Source: Microbacterium maritypicum MF109
GTDB taxonomy: Bacteria > Actinomycetota > Actinomycetes > Actinomycetales > Microbacteriaceae
Direction: 5' to 3'
DNA length: 64,000 bases
Assembly: GCF_000455825.1 (NCBI RefSeq)
Contig: NZ_ATAO01000206.1
Coordinates: 496,001 to 560,000, forward strand
The notes beneath the pieces are model-generated. The model did not search any database, was not told where the DNA came from, and was given only the letters and a program-made list of their open reading frames with translations. A program made the position numbers and the translations under genes. Of this stretch, positions 33,360 to 42,843 are shown one piece after another; positions within the stretch are counted from its first letter, which is position 1; each line of letters opens with the position of its first letter.

Positions 33360-34457
33360 ATGCCCACCTCCTGGAACAGACTCCGCAATGACGACACCAT
33401 CCGCAGCCACGCGATCAACGCTGAGAACCCGACCGGGGCGCGCGGATCCGCCGGAGCTGCAAGCTCGAACCTCGGCCCGGGGCGCAAAGGCAGTGCGTGG
33501 TACGAGCTGCCCGCGGGCAGCACCGTCACGCTGGCCGAGATCTCCGGCAACGGTGTGATCCGCCATATCTGGATCACGGTGACCGACAAGACGCCCGCGG
33601 GTCCGTTCGTGCTGCGCGACCTCGTGCTGCGCGCATACTGGGACGGAGCAGAGCATCCTCAGGTCGAGGTACCGCTGGGCGACTTCTTCTGCAACGGCTT
33701 CGCCGCCAGGGCCCTCGTCACGTCAGAACCGATCGTCGTCGCCCCGACCGGAGGTATGAACTCGTACTTTCCGATGCCATTCCGCACCTCTGCGCGCATC
33801 GAGGTCACGAGTGACCACGGCGATGACATCGGTCACCTGTTCTTTCAGATCGACTACACGACCGGCGATGACTTCGACGACTGGCCCGGCTACTTCCACG
33901 CGCAATGGCGGCGGAGCAACGGCACGACGTCGCTCGGTGAGGACCATGTGATCGTCGATGGAATCGAAGGCACCGGCACCTACGTCGGCACGTACGTCGC
34001 ACTCGCCTCGCTGCAGCGCTACTGGTGGGGAGAAGGCGAGGTCAAGTTCTACATCGACGGCGACTCCGATCTACCGTCGCTGTGCAGCACCGGCCTCGAG
34101 GACTACGCGGGCGGCGCATGGGCGTTCCAGGATGCCCTGCGCGCCGACCCGGAGCCCCAGCCGATTCCGTTCAGCGCACCATACTTCGGCTACCCGTTCG
34201 CCAGCGCGAAGGATGAGACGAAGGCATCCGAGTTCTGGACTCCGATGCTGCCCATGCACGCGGTGTACCGCTGGCACCTGCCTGACCCCATCTTCTTCCA
34301 GGAGAACCTGCGGGTCACGCTTCAGCAGATCGGCACCTGGGAACACGGTCTCTTCGAACGCGCCGACGACATCTCCACCACGGCGTACTGGTACCAGACC
34401 ACCCTGTCCGCACCGTTCCCCGCATTGCCCTCCGCAACTGAGCGCACGCCACGCTGA
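33360..34457 (+). CDS. GH172 (DUF2961) furanoside hydrolase
   Basis: 365-residue protein with the DUF2961 double jelly-roll pattern: ...GPGRKGSAWYELPAGSTVTL, GVIRHIWIT, PLGDFFC and the family signature TGLEDYAGGAW, whose Glu is one of the catalytic pair. Characterised GH172 members act on alpha-D-fructofuranosides and difructose dianhydride I, or on alpha-D-arabinofuranosides; some are from Microbacterium. There is no signal peptide, so it acts on imported sugar. Last gene of locus A. The surrounding GH32 genes favour a fructose-based substrate, but D-arabinan fragments remain possible. Confidence 0.82.
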   Translation: MPTSWNRLRNDDTIRSHAINAENPTGARGSAGAASSNLGPGRKGSAWYELPAGSTVTLAEISGNGVIRHIWITVTDKTPAGPFVLRDLVLRAYWDGAEHPQVEVPLGDFFCNGFAARALVTSEPIVVAPTGGMNSYFPMPFRTSARIEVTSDHGDDIGHLFFQIDYTTGDDFDDWPGYFHAQWRRSNGTTSLGEDHVIVDGIEGTGTYVGTYVALASLQRYWWGEGEVKFYIDGDSDLPSLCSTGLEDYAGGAWAFQDALRADPEPQPIPFSAPYFGYPFASAKDETKASEFWTPMLPMHAVYRWHLPDPIFFQENLRVTLQQIGTWEHGLFERADDISTTAYWYQTTLSAPFPALPSATERTPR

Positions 34458-34467
34458 GCTTGAGCGG

Positions 34468-34517
34468 TTCCCGCTGGATGCACCCTCACCGGTATCCGGG
34501 CAAGCATCCAGCGGGAA
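34468..34517. terminator. Bidirectional terminator between loci A and B
   Basis: TTCCCGCTGGATGC (34468-34481) and GCATCCAGCGGGAA (34504-34517) pair perfectly. It separates the converging GH172 and GH32 genes. The rest of 34518-34625 shows nothing. Confidence 0.8.
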
Positions 34518-34625
34518 TCAGCGCTAAGGTCTCTGGTCAGTCCTCACCGAGCTGCCCGGTCGCCCTGCTGGTCGAGGGAATCGCCCCTCCGAGAACTCCG
34601 CTTCGTGCGCAGTCACTGTTCGCTC

Positions 34626-36191
34626 TCACCGCGCGACACACGCATTGTGTCCACTAGCAGCGTATCCCTCCACCACGGACTGGTCCTCACCTGGCTCAAG
34701 TGTCCGATCGCGCGCTTCAGCACGGGCGAGATGCCACCCCTTCACGTCGCGCACGGCGGCGCCATGAATGGGCTCGACGCGGAAGCCCGTCGCGTCAGCG
34801 CGAGTCGGGTAGACCCGCGTTGTCAGCGCGATGCCGTCGACGAACACTTCGAGTGAGGAGCGGTCGAGGAGGATGCGGACGTCGATGGTCGGCCCGGCTC
34901 CGGGTACCTCGCCCCGGTGCGGGGAGGCATCGACGGTGTCGTCCAGGGATGCTCGCGACCGGTCGACGCTCACCTCGATGGTGGACGGGGAACGCCGCAG
35001 GGTGATGACTGTCTGTTCGGCCTCGTCGTCGGTGGCGAACACGTCGATCCGCACGGCACCGTCGTCCGGTACGTCCACCGAGAGCTCTGCTTCGGCTTGT
35101 ACGGATGACGCGGCGAACCCTGCGCCGCGCGGTTCGAACGCCAGTGGTGCTTCGCGCAGCATGGCGAGCTCGGCGACCGGTTCCTGGCGCACGGTGAGCG
35201 TGTCATCGAGCCAGAGCCGCCGCGGGATGGCCATGGCGCCCGACCACCCGGCGGCGTGCTGTGCCTGCGCGGGACGGGCTTCTTGCATCCATGACCACAG
35301 CACCCGTCGGCCGGATTCATCGGCGAACGTCTGGGGTGCGTAGGCGTGCCGGCCGCCGAGGTCGAGGCGCTGGTACGCGTGCGCGTCGAACCGGTCGTCG
35401 TGGTAGGTACCGCGGACGATCAGGGAGTGGCGGGTGACGTCTTCGTGCCATGCTGAGAAGATCAGCAGATGCGGGTCGTGCGTTCGGGCGTCGGGTGGTG
35501 CGGAGGTGCCGTCGGGGGTGAAGCGGAAGAAGTCCACGCACTCCCACATCGTGCCGGACCAGGCGTCGTCGTCCTCGGGAAGTGCGGAGGCGTCGCCGAT
35601 GATGAGCGGGCCGAGCTCGCGCCAGTGGATGAGGTCGTCGGACTCGTAGAGGAATGCGCACCCGCCTCGGCCGTGCAGGCCGCTGCCGATGAGCTGGCGC
35701 CATGCCCCAGTCTCACGCCACACGCAGTGATCTCTGAACCCGGTGACGCTGTACCGTTCGGGCGGGCTGGCGATCACCGGGTTCCCCGGTTCTTTCTGCC
35801 ACCGATCCAGCGATGTGTCGGAGCGCGCCACGCAGGCGGTCTGCGTCGGCGTCGCGGCGGAGTTGCCGGAATACACGATGGTGGGGGTTCCGTCGTCGTC
35901 CACGAGCACCCCCGACCAGCATCCGTCGGCATCGGGACCGCCGTCGCTGGGAGACAGAGCGATCGGTCGGTCGTGCCAGCGCACCAGGTCCGTGCTGATC
36001 GCATGCCCCCAGCGGATGCGATTATGCTCTGCAGTCAGCGGGTTGTACTGATAGAAGAGGTGGAACACGCCGTCGCGTTGCGCGACGCCGTTCGGGTCGT
36101 TCAGCCACCCGGCTGGGGAGGTGAAGTGAAACGCGGGCCGGAGCGGGTCGGCGAGTGCCGCCTGGCGAAGGTCGGTGTCAGGTGCAGTCAT
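34626..36191 (-). CDS. GH32 beta-fructosidase (invertase/levanase type)
   Basis: 521 residues: five-bladed propeller plus C-terminal beta-sandwich. Nucleophile in WLNDPNG (Asp32), acid/base in MWECVDFF (Glu217). The transition-state motif, usually RDP, reads FRDHCVW, keeping Asp154 but with His for Pro. No signal peptide, so it cleaves terminal fructose from imported sucrose or fructo-oligosaccharides in the cytosol. ATG 36191 overlaps the LacI stop by ATGA. Specificity between sucrose, inulin and levan oligomers cannot be read from sequence. Confidence 0.92.
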   Translation of the reverse strand: MTAPDTDLRQAALADPLRPAFHFTSPAGWLNDPNGVAQRDGVFHLFYQYNPLTAEHNRIRWGHAISTDLVRWHDRPIALSPSDGGPDADGCWSGVLVDDDGTPTIVYSGNSAATPTQTACVARSDTSLDRWQKEPGNPVIASPPERYSVTGFRDHCVWRETGAWRQLIGSGLHGRGGCAFLYESDDLIHWRELGPLIIGDASALPEDDDAWSGTMWECVDFFRFTPDGTSAPPDARTHDPHLLIFSAWHEDVTRHSLIVRGTYHDDRFDAHAYQRLDLGGRHAYAPQTFADESGRRVLWSWMQEARPAQAQHAAGWSGAMAIPRRLWLDDTLTVRQEPVAELAMLREAPLAFEPRGAGFAASSVQAEAELSVDVPDDGAVRIDVFATDDEAEQTVITLRRSPSTIEVSVDRSRASLDDTVDASPHRGEVPGAGPTIDVRILLDRSSLEVFVDGIALTTRVYPTRADATGFRVEPIHGAAVRDVKGWHLARAEARDRTLEPGEDQSVVEGYAASGHNACVAR

Positions 36192-37195
36192 CGTGGCGGC
36201 TCCGCGATCGACCCACGATCGCACAGCGACGGTGCCAGGCGCACGACCCGGTGATCGACGTCGGGGTCGGCGATGCGTGTCAGTACCAGTTCGACGGCGG
36301 TGGAACCGATCTGTTCGGTCGGTTGCGCGAGGCAGGTCACGGGATGATCGAGAAGGTCGACCCACTCGATGTCATCGAATGCCGCGAACGAGACGTCTCT
36401 CGGAACGACGAGGTGGAGATCGGACAGCGCTCGCAGGATGCCGAGACTCATCACATTAGACAGGGAGAAGATCGCTGTCGGCCGGTCCGGTCGGTCGAGC
36501 AGCCGCGTGGTGGCCTGACGCGCTTGTCCTGCGTCGAAGACGTCCAGTACGGCGAGTGCTTCGTCGCAGACGAGACCACGTTCCGTGTGCGCCTTCCTCC
36601 ATCCCTGCAACCGTTCGACGGTGCTGCTGTGACCGGCGCGACCTCCGACCACGGCGACACGTCGATGGCCGGCGTCGAGCATCTGCCCGACGACGTCGGC
36701 CACGGAGCCGACGTTCTCCACGAGCACCTGGTCCAGTTCGAGCGGGACCGCCCGGTCGACGAGGACGACGGGCACGCCGATCTGTTCGATCTGCTCGAAC
36801 GAGACCGGATCCGTCGATGTTGTCGGGGCGACGATCAGCCCGTCGACCTTTCTCTCCACGAGCGCGTCGATCGCTTCGTGCTCGAGTGTCGGGTTCTCGT
36901 CGGCGTCCGCGACGAGCAGCGTGTATCCGCGAGTGCGCAGTGCGCTGGCGATGCCCCGCATCACGGCGGTCGAGTACGAATTCGACACATCGGAGGCGAC
37001 GAAGCCGATCGACTCCGATGTCGCCGTCCGCAATGCCCGCGCGTACGGGTTGGGACGGTACCCGGTGCTCGCGATCGCGTTGCGCACCTTCTCCACCGTC
37101 TCGGGGCTGACATACCGGGTGCCGTTGATGACATGGGATACCGTCGCGGTGGACACCCCGGAGATTCGGGCGACATCCGCGAGCGACGTAGGCAT
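36188..37195 (-). CDS. LacI-family regulator, locus B
   Basis: 335 residues with HTH MPTSLADVARISGVSTATVS, hinge NPYARALRTATSESIG, and a sugar-sensor domain ending FDDIEWVDLLDHPVTCLAQP. Co-operonic and translationally coupled with the GH32 gene that follows, so it probably controls fructoside use. No obvious palindrome lies in the 74 bases upstream. It may also act on the 24-bp palindrome at 41856, ahead of the adjacent importer, which has no regulator of its own. Confidence 0.9.
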   Translation of the reverse strand: MPTSLADVARISGVSTATVSHVINGTRYVSPETVEKVRNAIASTGYRPNPYARALRTATSESIGFVASDVSNSYSTAVMRGIASALRTRGYTLLVADADENPTLEHEAIDALVERKVDGLIVAPTTSTDPVSFEQIEQIGVPVVLVDRAVPLELDQVLVENVGSVADVVGQMLDAGHRRVAVVGGRAGHSSTVERLQGWRKAHTERGLVCDEALAVLDVFDAGQARQATTRLLDRPDRPTAIFSLSNVMSLGILRALSDLHLVVPRDVSFAAFDDIEWVDLLDHPVTCLAQPTEQIGSTAVELVLTRIADPDVDHRVVRLAPSLCDRGSIAEPPR

Positions 37196-37269
37196 GGTGT
37201 CCTTCCCGTATATGCGTCGCGCGGACGCCTTCGGGTGAAGCCTACTCGGCCGGGGGCTCACATCTCGTG

Positions 37270-38745
37270 TCACAGGCTCAGCTCTCGCACACGGATATCC
37301 GACACGGTCACGGTTCCTGCGGCTGCGACGAATCCCAGCCGGCCCCGGGGCACATCGTCGAGCGCGAAGCACTGGGTGAGCACGTCATCGATGTAGACCT
37401 CGACGAAGGTGCCCCGCACCAGCACCCGGAACCGGCTCCCCTCGGCGCGCAGCGGTGTCGTGCTGACGCCCTCTTCGTCCCAGAACGAGTACCCGTTCGT
37501 GCGGCCCATCTCAAAGCGTCCGGCAGCATCCAGGGTCAGGACTGTCCCATGCCAGGACTGATCCCCCTCGAGGATGATCCCCGCCGCCACGGGACGCTCG
37601 TCATACGCGGTGCCCCGCAGAGTCGCTTCGATGCACATGCCCTGGGCGAAGTCATACCGGAACGGCATCATGGCGTGAGCGTACAGCGGCGCTTCGACGG
37701 TCACCGAGCCGTCGGAGCCGACCGTCAGAGACTGTGCGAGCCGGGCTTCGACCAAGTCCACAGTGCGGGGCAGGTCACGCCCGAGCATCGCGTCGTTCCC
37801 GGTCCACCAGTGCAGCGAGAGGATGCCGTCGGTGATCTCCGCTTTTTTCAGCGGCGCCATCCAGGTGCCCATCTTCGGCATCACCGTCGCGATGAACCGT
37901 CGCGACTCCAACGAGTGGTGGGCGACCAGCAGATCCTCGCCACAGGGGTAGAAGCGCGCGAAGTAGGTGTGGTGTCCCATCGACGACACGAGCACGGGGG
38001 GCTGGTTCGGATCGAGTTCGAACGGGCCCTCCTGTGCGTCGGCACGCAGAACATAGACACCTCCCACCGCCTGGGAGTGATGCTTGGCCCAGTCGAGCCC
38101 GAGGGGGATCTCCGCGAGCGCGGCGAACATGAAGTACTGCTCTCCCACGCGGGTGGTGCCGCCGATCTCCAGCCGGTCCGGCCAGGTTCCCGGTTCGATG
38201 ACCGGGGCGCCCGTGGTGAAGACGATGCCGTCCTGGGACGTGACCGACGCGCATGTGCCGCGCAGGCCGACCGGGCCGTCCTTGGCGACGGCGGTCACGT
38301 ATCCGAAGAAGCCGTCTCCGCTCGCATCCGGGTTCACCCAGATGTTGTCCCAGCGTTGCTGCGAGATCTCCGTCTCGTCGGCGTACCACTCGGCGCTCGC
38401 CTGTGACACAGAACGTTCTGCCGGGATGCGCCGCCAGTGCAGGAGGTCGTCCGACTCGGCGAAGAAGATCTCCAGCAGGCCGTTCCTGCTCTCCGAGAAG
38501 TTGAAGACATACTTGTCGCCGGCTTTCCAGGTGTGCCCGGCGCCGAGGTACTCCGCGTCGGGGGCTTTGGTGATGATCATCCCGTGATCGGCGAAGTGCA
38601 CTCCGTCCGTGGAGGTCGCCAAGCCGATTCCGTCCCACGGACGATCGGGGCGGGAGTTCGCGAGGTAGAACAGGTGGTGGATCCCGTTCTCGTGGTACAG
38701 CCACACGTCCCAGAGCGTCGAGTTCGTGGTGGACGAGAAGAGCAT
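37270..38745 (-). CDS. Divergent GH32/43-like five-bladed propeller protein, locus C
   Basis: 491 residues. WDVWLYHENGIHHLFYLANS is a propeller-blade start like GH32/GH43/GH68, with repeated blade motifs (GIGLATSTDGVHF, FFAESDDLLHW) and a C-terminal sandwich with YIDDV. The WxNDPNG, RDP and EC motifs of classical GH32 are not present as such; DVWLY may take the first position and FARFYPCGED is a possible later one. Cytosolic. It ends the operon of SBP and permeases at 38787-41817. Probably a glycoside hydrolase or phosphorylase of an uncharacterised clan-J-like group. Confidence 0.68.
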   Translation of the reverse strand: MLFSSTTNSTLWDVWLYHENGIHHLFYLANSRPDRPWDGIGLATSTDGVHFADHGMIITKAPDAEYLGAGHTWKAGDKYVFNFSESRNGLLEIFFAESDDLLHWRRIPAERSVSQASAEWYADETEISQQRWDNIWVNPDASGDGFFGYVTAVAKDGPVGLRGTCASVTSQDGIVFTTGAPVIEPGTWPDRLEIGGTTRVGEQYFMFAALAEIPLGLDWAKHHSQAVGGVYVLRADAQEGPFELDPNQPPVLVSSMGHHTYFARFYPCGEDLLVAHHSLESRRFIATVMPKMGTWMAPLKKAEITDGILSLHWWTGNDAMLGRDLPRTVDLVEARLAQSLTVGSDGSVTVEAPLYAHAMMPFRYDFAQGMCIEATLRGTAYDERPVAAGIILEGDQSWHGTVLTLDAAGRFEMGRTNGYSFWDEEGVSTTPLRAEGSRFRVLVRGTFVEVYIDDVLTQCFALDDVPRGRLGFVAAAGTVTVSDIRVRELSL

Positions 38746-38786
38746 TGCTGGTGCCTTTCGGTTGTCGTTCGCGGTGAAGGGTCGGG

Positions 38787-39623
38787 TTACTTGATGGATC
38801 CCTGGGCGATGCCCTGGATGAACTGGCGCTGCAGCAGCACGTAGATGATGATGCTCGGGATGGCGGCGAGCACGGTCGACGCGGCGACCAGCACCGTGTT
38901 GGAGGTGAACGCGGTCTTCAAGAACGCGAGCCCCAACGGCACGGTTCGCAGCTGCTCCGTGTTGATGAGCACGAGCGGGATGAGGTAGTCGTTCCACACC
39001 GTCAGAAAGGTGAGCACGACGGTCGCTGAGACGGCGGGACGTGCCAGCGGTACCATCACGCGCAGGAACGCGGTCGTCTCGCTGCCGCCATCGATGAACA
39101 CCGCTTCGCGCAGCTCACCGGGAAGGTCCTTGAACGCGGCGCGCATGATGAACACGGCGAGGGGCAGGCATATCGCCGACTCCGCGAGCACGAGTCCGGG
39201 CAGCGTGTTGTACAGGCCCAGGCTCTGCTCAATGAACGACAACGCCGTCACGATGCTCACCGCCGGCAACATCAGCCCGATGAGGAAGACCAGGAAGATC
39301 ACCTCCCGCCCCCGGAATCGCATCAGCGCGAACGCGTACCCGGCGAGGCTCGAGGCGGCGACGACGATCACCAGTGTTGGGACCGCCACGACGATGCTGT
39401 TCAGGATGTACCGGCCGATACCGGCCTCGTTCCAGGAATCGACGAAGTTGCTGAAGAGCCAGTCGTTGGGCAGTCCCAGCGGGTTCGTCGCGAGTTCGGT
39501 GTTGCTCTTCAGCGCGATCGACACGATCACCGCGACCGGTGCGAGCGACACGAACGCGACAAGCACGAGGATGACCTGCAGGCCCACCCGCCCGGCCCCC
39601 TTCTTGATGCTGGTACCACTCAT
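38787..39623 (-). CDS. Sugar ABC permease (MalG type), locus C
   Basis: 278 residues, six spans, EAA loop LREAVFIDGGSETTAFLRVM. Coupled to the preceding permease by ATGA and 41 bases before the GH-like gene. Depends on an ATPase encoded elsewhere. Confidence 0.9.
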   Translation of the reverse strand: MSGTSIKKGAGRVGLQVILVLVAFVSLAPVAVIVSIALKSNTELATNPLGLPNDWLFSNFVDSWNEAGIGRYILNSIVVAVPTLVIVVAASSLAGYAFALMRFRGREVIFLVFLIGLMLPAVSIVTALSFIEQSLGLYNTLPGLVLAESAICLPLAVFIMRAAFKDLPGELREAVFIDGGSETTAFLRVMVPLARPAVSATVVLTFLTVWNDYLIPLVLINTEQLRTVPLGLAFLKTAFTSNTVLVAASTVLAAIPSIIIYVLLQRQFIQGIAQGSIK

Positions 39624-40495
39624 GCAGAATCACGCTCCCTCGACCGCAGGTAGACGACAGTGGTGATCAGGATGATGAGCACCATGAACATGGCGATCGC
39701 CGACCCGTAGCCGATGCTGAGGTTCTGGAAGGTCTCGCGGTAGATCTTCGTTCCGAGCACCTCCGTGGCGCCGGCCGGGCCACCGGCGGTCATCACGAAC
39801 ACAATGTCGAACACGCGCACCGTATTGATGAAGACCACCAGCACCACGATGTTCGTGGTGTTCGCGATCGCCGGCAGCGTCACGTAACGGAACCGCTGCC
39901 ACGCCGATGTGCCATCGACCTTCGCCGCGTCGTACAGCGACGGATCAACCGCGTTCAGCCCCGAGAGAAACAGCGTCATGCAGAAGCCGTACCCCGTCCA
40001 GTTCGCCGCCGTGGCCAGCGCGAACAGCGCAAGCTGCGGGTCACCCGTCCAGTTCTGTGCGAACGCGTCCAGCCCGACGGACCGCAATCCGGCGTTCAGG
40101 GTGCCGAACGACGGGTGATAGATCCACCCCCACGCCAGCGCCACGACCACGGTCGGCAGCACGTACGGCAGGAAGTAGATCGCCCGGTACGCCGTCCGCC
40201 CACGAGGTTTCGCCTGCTGCAGGATAATCGCCAGCGCCAGCCCGATTACGATCGGGAAGACCGCGAGCAGCACCCATTTCAGGTTGTTCCACGCCGCCGA
40301 CCACACCGAACCATCGGCGAACATCCGCACGTAGTTGTCCAGGCCGACCCAGTCGTACCCGGCCGAGATTCCGTCCCACTTCCAGAAGCTCATCACCGCC
40401 GTCTGAACGAGCGGCGCGAGGAGGAAGACACCGTAGATCGCTGCAGCCGGCAGGATGAACAGGTAGGGCGTCAGCTGCCAGCGACGCGTACTCAC
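39620..40495 (-). CDS. Sugar ABC permease (MalF type), locus C
   Basis: 291 residues, six spans, EAA loop LYDAAKVDGTSAWQRFRYVT. Both ends overlap neighbours by ATGA, so binding protein and permeases are made in step, unlike loci A and E where a hairpin intervenes. Confidence 0.9.
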   Translation of the reverse strand: MSTRRWQLTPYLFILPAAAIYGVFLLAPLVQTAVMSFWKWDGISAGYDWVGLDNYVRMFADGSVWSAAWNNLKWVLLAVFPIVIGLALAIILQQAKPRGRTAYRAIYFLPYVLPTVVVALAWGWIYHPSFGTLNAGLRSVGLDAFAQNWTGDPQLALFALATAANWTGYGFCMTLFLSGLNAVDPSLYDAAKVDGTSAWQRFRYVTLPAIANTTNIVVLVVFINTVRVFDIVFVMTAGGPAGATEVLGTKIYRETFQNLSIGYGSAIAMFMVLIILITTVVYLRSRERDSA

Positions 40496-41817
40496 TTCAC
40501 CTCAGCCCACGCGGCCTGATCCTTCTCCAGCTGCGCCTGCAGCTGGTCGACGACCTCTTGCGGTGTCGCCGTACCGCCCAGGATCCCCTGCAGACCGGAA
40601 ACCCACACCTGCGTCTCCTCCGCGCTGTTGTTGAACCCGATATCGACCGGGCCGCCGTTGTCACCAGCGTCCTGGATGATCTGCATCGCCTCCTGCTGCG
40701 GACCGGTCATCGAATAGTCGGCAGGGTCGAACGCCATCGCGGGGAACCGCTGATCCTTCTCGATCCAGGACGGGAACGTCGAAGCGTCGGTGAAGCCCTT
40801 CACCAGGTCGAGCACAGCCTGACGCTTCTCCTCGTTGCCGTCGAGCGAGGACGAGAGGAACCAGGCCTTCCCGGTGCCGACGTACGCCTGGAACGGCATG
40901 CCCTCCGCGACAGGGAACCCGGTGAACCCGAACGTGAACGCGTCCGGGTTGGCCTTCTCGCATTCGGCCATCGCATTGAACATCCACGGGCCCTTGACCA
41001 TGAACGCGGTCCCGCCCGAGCAGAAGTCTGCCGTGTGGTTCTCGTCCGGGATGCCGCTCGCATCCGCGGTGAAGTACCCGGCGTCATTCCACTCCTGGAA
41101 CTTCTGGAGCATCTCCAGCCAGCCACCGTCCGTGTACGCCCCGTCACCGTCTGATGTCGTGGCGACGATCGTGTTGGTGGGGATGGTCGCGTACCCGAGC
41201 GCGTGCATCATGTGCAGGCCCGCATAGCAGGGGCCACCACACGCGAGCACCATTGGCGTCGTGCCATCGCCGGACGCCCGCACCGTGTCCATCGCGGCTT
41301 CCAGATCCTTCAGCGTCTTCGGGACCGCGATCCCGAGCCGGTCGAGGATCACCTTGTTGTACATGAGCCCGACTGTCTCCAGCTCATTGCCCACCGCATA
41401 GGGCGTGCCCCCATACGTCAGCCGCTGCTGGGTCGAGGGCACCAGGTCATCCCACCCGTTCTCCTCCCAGACATCGTCGAGCGCGGACACCTGCCCCACG
41501 TTCACATAACGCCCGAGGTGGTTCGGCTCGGTGCCCGTATACACCAGATCAGGACCCGACGCCTTCCCGAGCGTGCTCGGGAGCTTCACGTCGAAATCAG
41601 CGGTATCCATCACCACGGCGTTGACGGTGTATCCGGGATGCGCGTCCTCGAAGTCCGCGATCACCTGCTTCGCCGTCTCGGTCGAAATACCGCCCTCGTA
41701 TCCCCAGTAGTTGATCGTCTTGTCGTCAGCCCCGGACTGCCCCGCACTACCAGTGCATCCGGTCAGCATCACGCCCGCAGTGATCACGGCCACGACGCCG
41801 CACATCGTTCGTCTCAT
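40492..41817 (-). CDS. Sugar-binding lipoprotein, locus C
   Basis: 441 residues. Signal peptide and lipobox MLTGCTG, then a family-1 solute-binding fold (ETAKQVIADFEDAHPGYTVN; ELETVGLMYNKVILDRLGI). First gene of locus C, 39 bases from a 24-bp palindrome. Contains an unusual Cys-rich loop (VLACGGPCYAG) that may form a disulfide. Confidence 0.9.
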   Translation of the reverse strand: MRRTMCGVVAVITAGVMLTGCTGSAGQSGADDKTINYWGYEGGISTETAKQVIADFEDAHPGYTVNAVVMDTADFDVKLPSTLGKASGPDLVYTGTEPNHLGRYVNVGQVSALDDVWEENGWDDLVPSTQQRLTYGGTPYAVGNELETVGLMYNKVILDRLGIAVPKTLKDLEAAMDTVRASGDGTTPMVLACGGPCYAGLHMMHALGYATIPTNTIVATTSDGDGAYTDGGWLEMLQKFQEWNDAGYFTADASGIPDENHTADFCSGGTAFMVKGPWMFNAMAECEKANPDAFTFGFTGFPVAEGMPFQAYVGTGKAWFLSSSLDGNEEKRQAVLDLVKGFTDASTFPSWIEKDQRFPAMAFDPADYSMTGPQQEAMQIIQDAGDNGGPVDIGFNNSAEETQVWVSGLQGILGGTATPQEVVDQLQAQLEKDQAAWAEVK

Positions 41818-41855
41818 CTCAATCCTCCATTGGCTTGGTCGAGCTCGCCCGTTAG

Positions 41856-41879
41856 GTAACCGATTACGTAATCGGTTAC
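41856..41879. promoter_or_regulatory. 24-bp perfect palindrome: tandem LacI-type operators
   Basis: GTAACCGATTAC (41856-41867) followed at once by GTAATCGGTTAC (41868-41879), together a perfect palindrome. Each half is itself a GTAA-YCGR-TTAC site with the CG centre typical of LacI operators. Upstream of the locus C binding protein. The cognate regulator may be the LacI at 36188 or 48071. Confidence 0.8.
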
Positions 41880-41937
41880 GTCGAGTAAAGCGCTGAGATT
41901 CGCCACTGTCAAGAGCGCCCTCAGAGCTCGGTACAGC

Positions 41938-42843
41938 TCAGACGAGCTCGCCCCGGTGGGGCGGGTTCGCTCCGCGTCTGGACACGGTGACTGCTGCTGC
42001 TCGTGCGGCCCAGTCGAGGATCGACATCAGGTGGCTCGTGTCCGTGGTTCGCAGAGCTGCGCGAGCGGAGCCGGTTGACCACCCCGCATCGATCAGACCA
42101 TCGATGATGGCGCCCATGAAGGTGTCTCCCGCTCCAACGGTGTCCACGACGTCGGCTGGACGGCCCGGCACATGGATTTCCCCTGATTCCGTGATGGCGA
42201 AGGCGCCGTCCGCGCCCTCCGTCACGATGACGATCGCAGGTCCCGATCCGTGCCAGGCGCGGGCGGATGCGCGAGATTCACGGTCAGGGTAGAGCCACCG
42301 AAGGTCTTCATCGCTGGCCTTGACCACGTCTGCGCGCCGGACGAGTGCTTCGACTTGTTGCCGGGCGATGTCCTGATCGGGGATGAGGGCGGGGCGGATG
42401 TTCGGATCGTAGGTGACCAGCGTGTCATCGTGCTGCTGGTCGAGCAGCCGGAGCAGGTCCGTTGCCCCGGGCTCGAGCAGACCGGCGATCGATCCGACGT
42501 GCACGAGATCCGCTCGCTCCGGGTGGGCGCCGGCGAGGGTCCATTCGATATCGAAGACGTAGGTGGCCGCTCCCGCCGCGTCCAGTTCCGCGGTCGCGGT
42601 CGCTGTCCGTGCGATCTCGATGGGCACGGCTGTGACGCCGGACTCGGCCAGCCATTTCCGCAGGAGCTGCCCGTGATCGTCCTGGCCCAGCGCGGTGAGC
42701 AGCTGGGGCGATCGCCCGAGGCGGCCAAGGGTGATCGCGACGTTCGCGGGACTGCCGCCGGGGTTCTCGTCGATCGTGCCGTCGGCACGGTGGACGACGT
42801 CGATCAGAGCTTCGCCGACGACGAGGACTCGGGGGGCGATCAT
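41938..42843 (-). CDS. PfkB-family sugar kinase (fructokinase-like)
   Basis: 301 residues. Ribokinase-fold with N-terminal GEALIDVV, PGGSPANVAITLGRLG and C-terminal signature DTVGAGDTFMGAIIDGL containing the catalytic Asp. Closest in pattern to fructokinases, which fits phosphorylation of fructose released by the GH32 enzymes. ATG 42843 overlaps the ABM gene stop (ATGA); an in-frame ATG at 42852 is also possible. Last gene of locus D. Confidence 0.9.
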   Translation of the reverse strand: MIAPRVLVVGEALIDVVHRADGTIDENPGGSPANVAITLGRLGRSPQLLTALGQDDHGQLLRKWLAESGVTAVPIEIARTATATAELDAAGAATYVFDIEWTLAGAHPERADLVHVGSIAGLLEPGATDLLRLLDQQHDDTLVTYDPNIRPALIPDQDIARQQVEALVRRADVVKASDEDLRWLYPDRESRASARAWHGSGPAIVIVTEGADGAFAITESGEIHVPGRPADVVDTVGAGDTFMGAIIDGLIDAGWSTGSARAALRTTDTSHLMSILDWAARAAAVTVSRRGANPPHRGELV

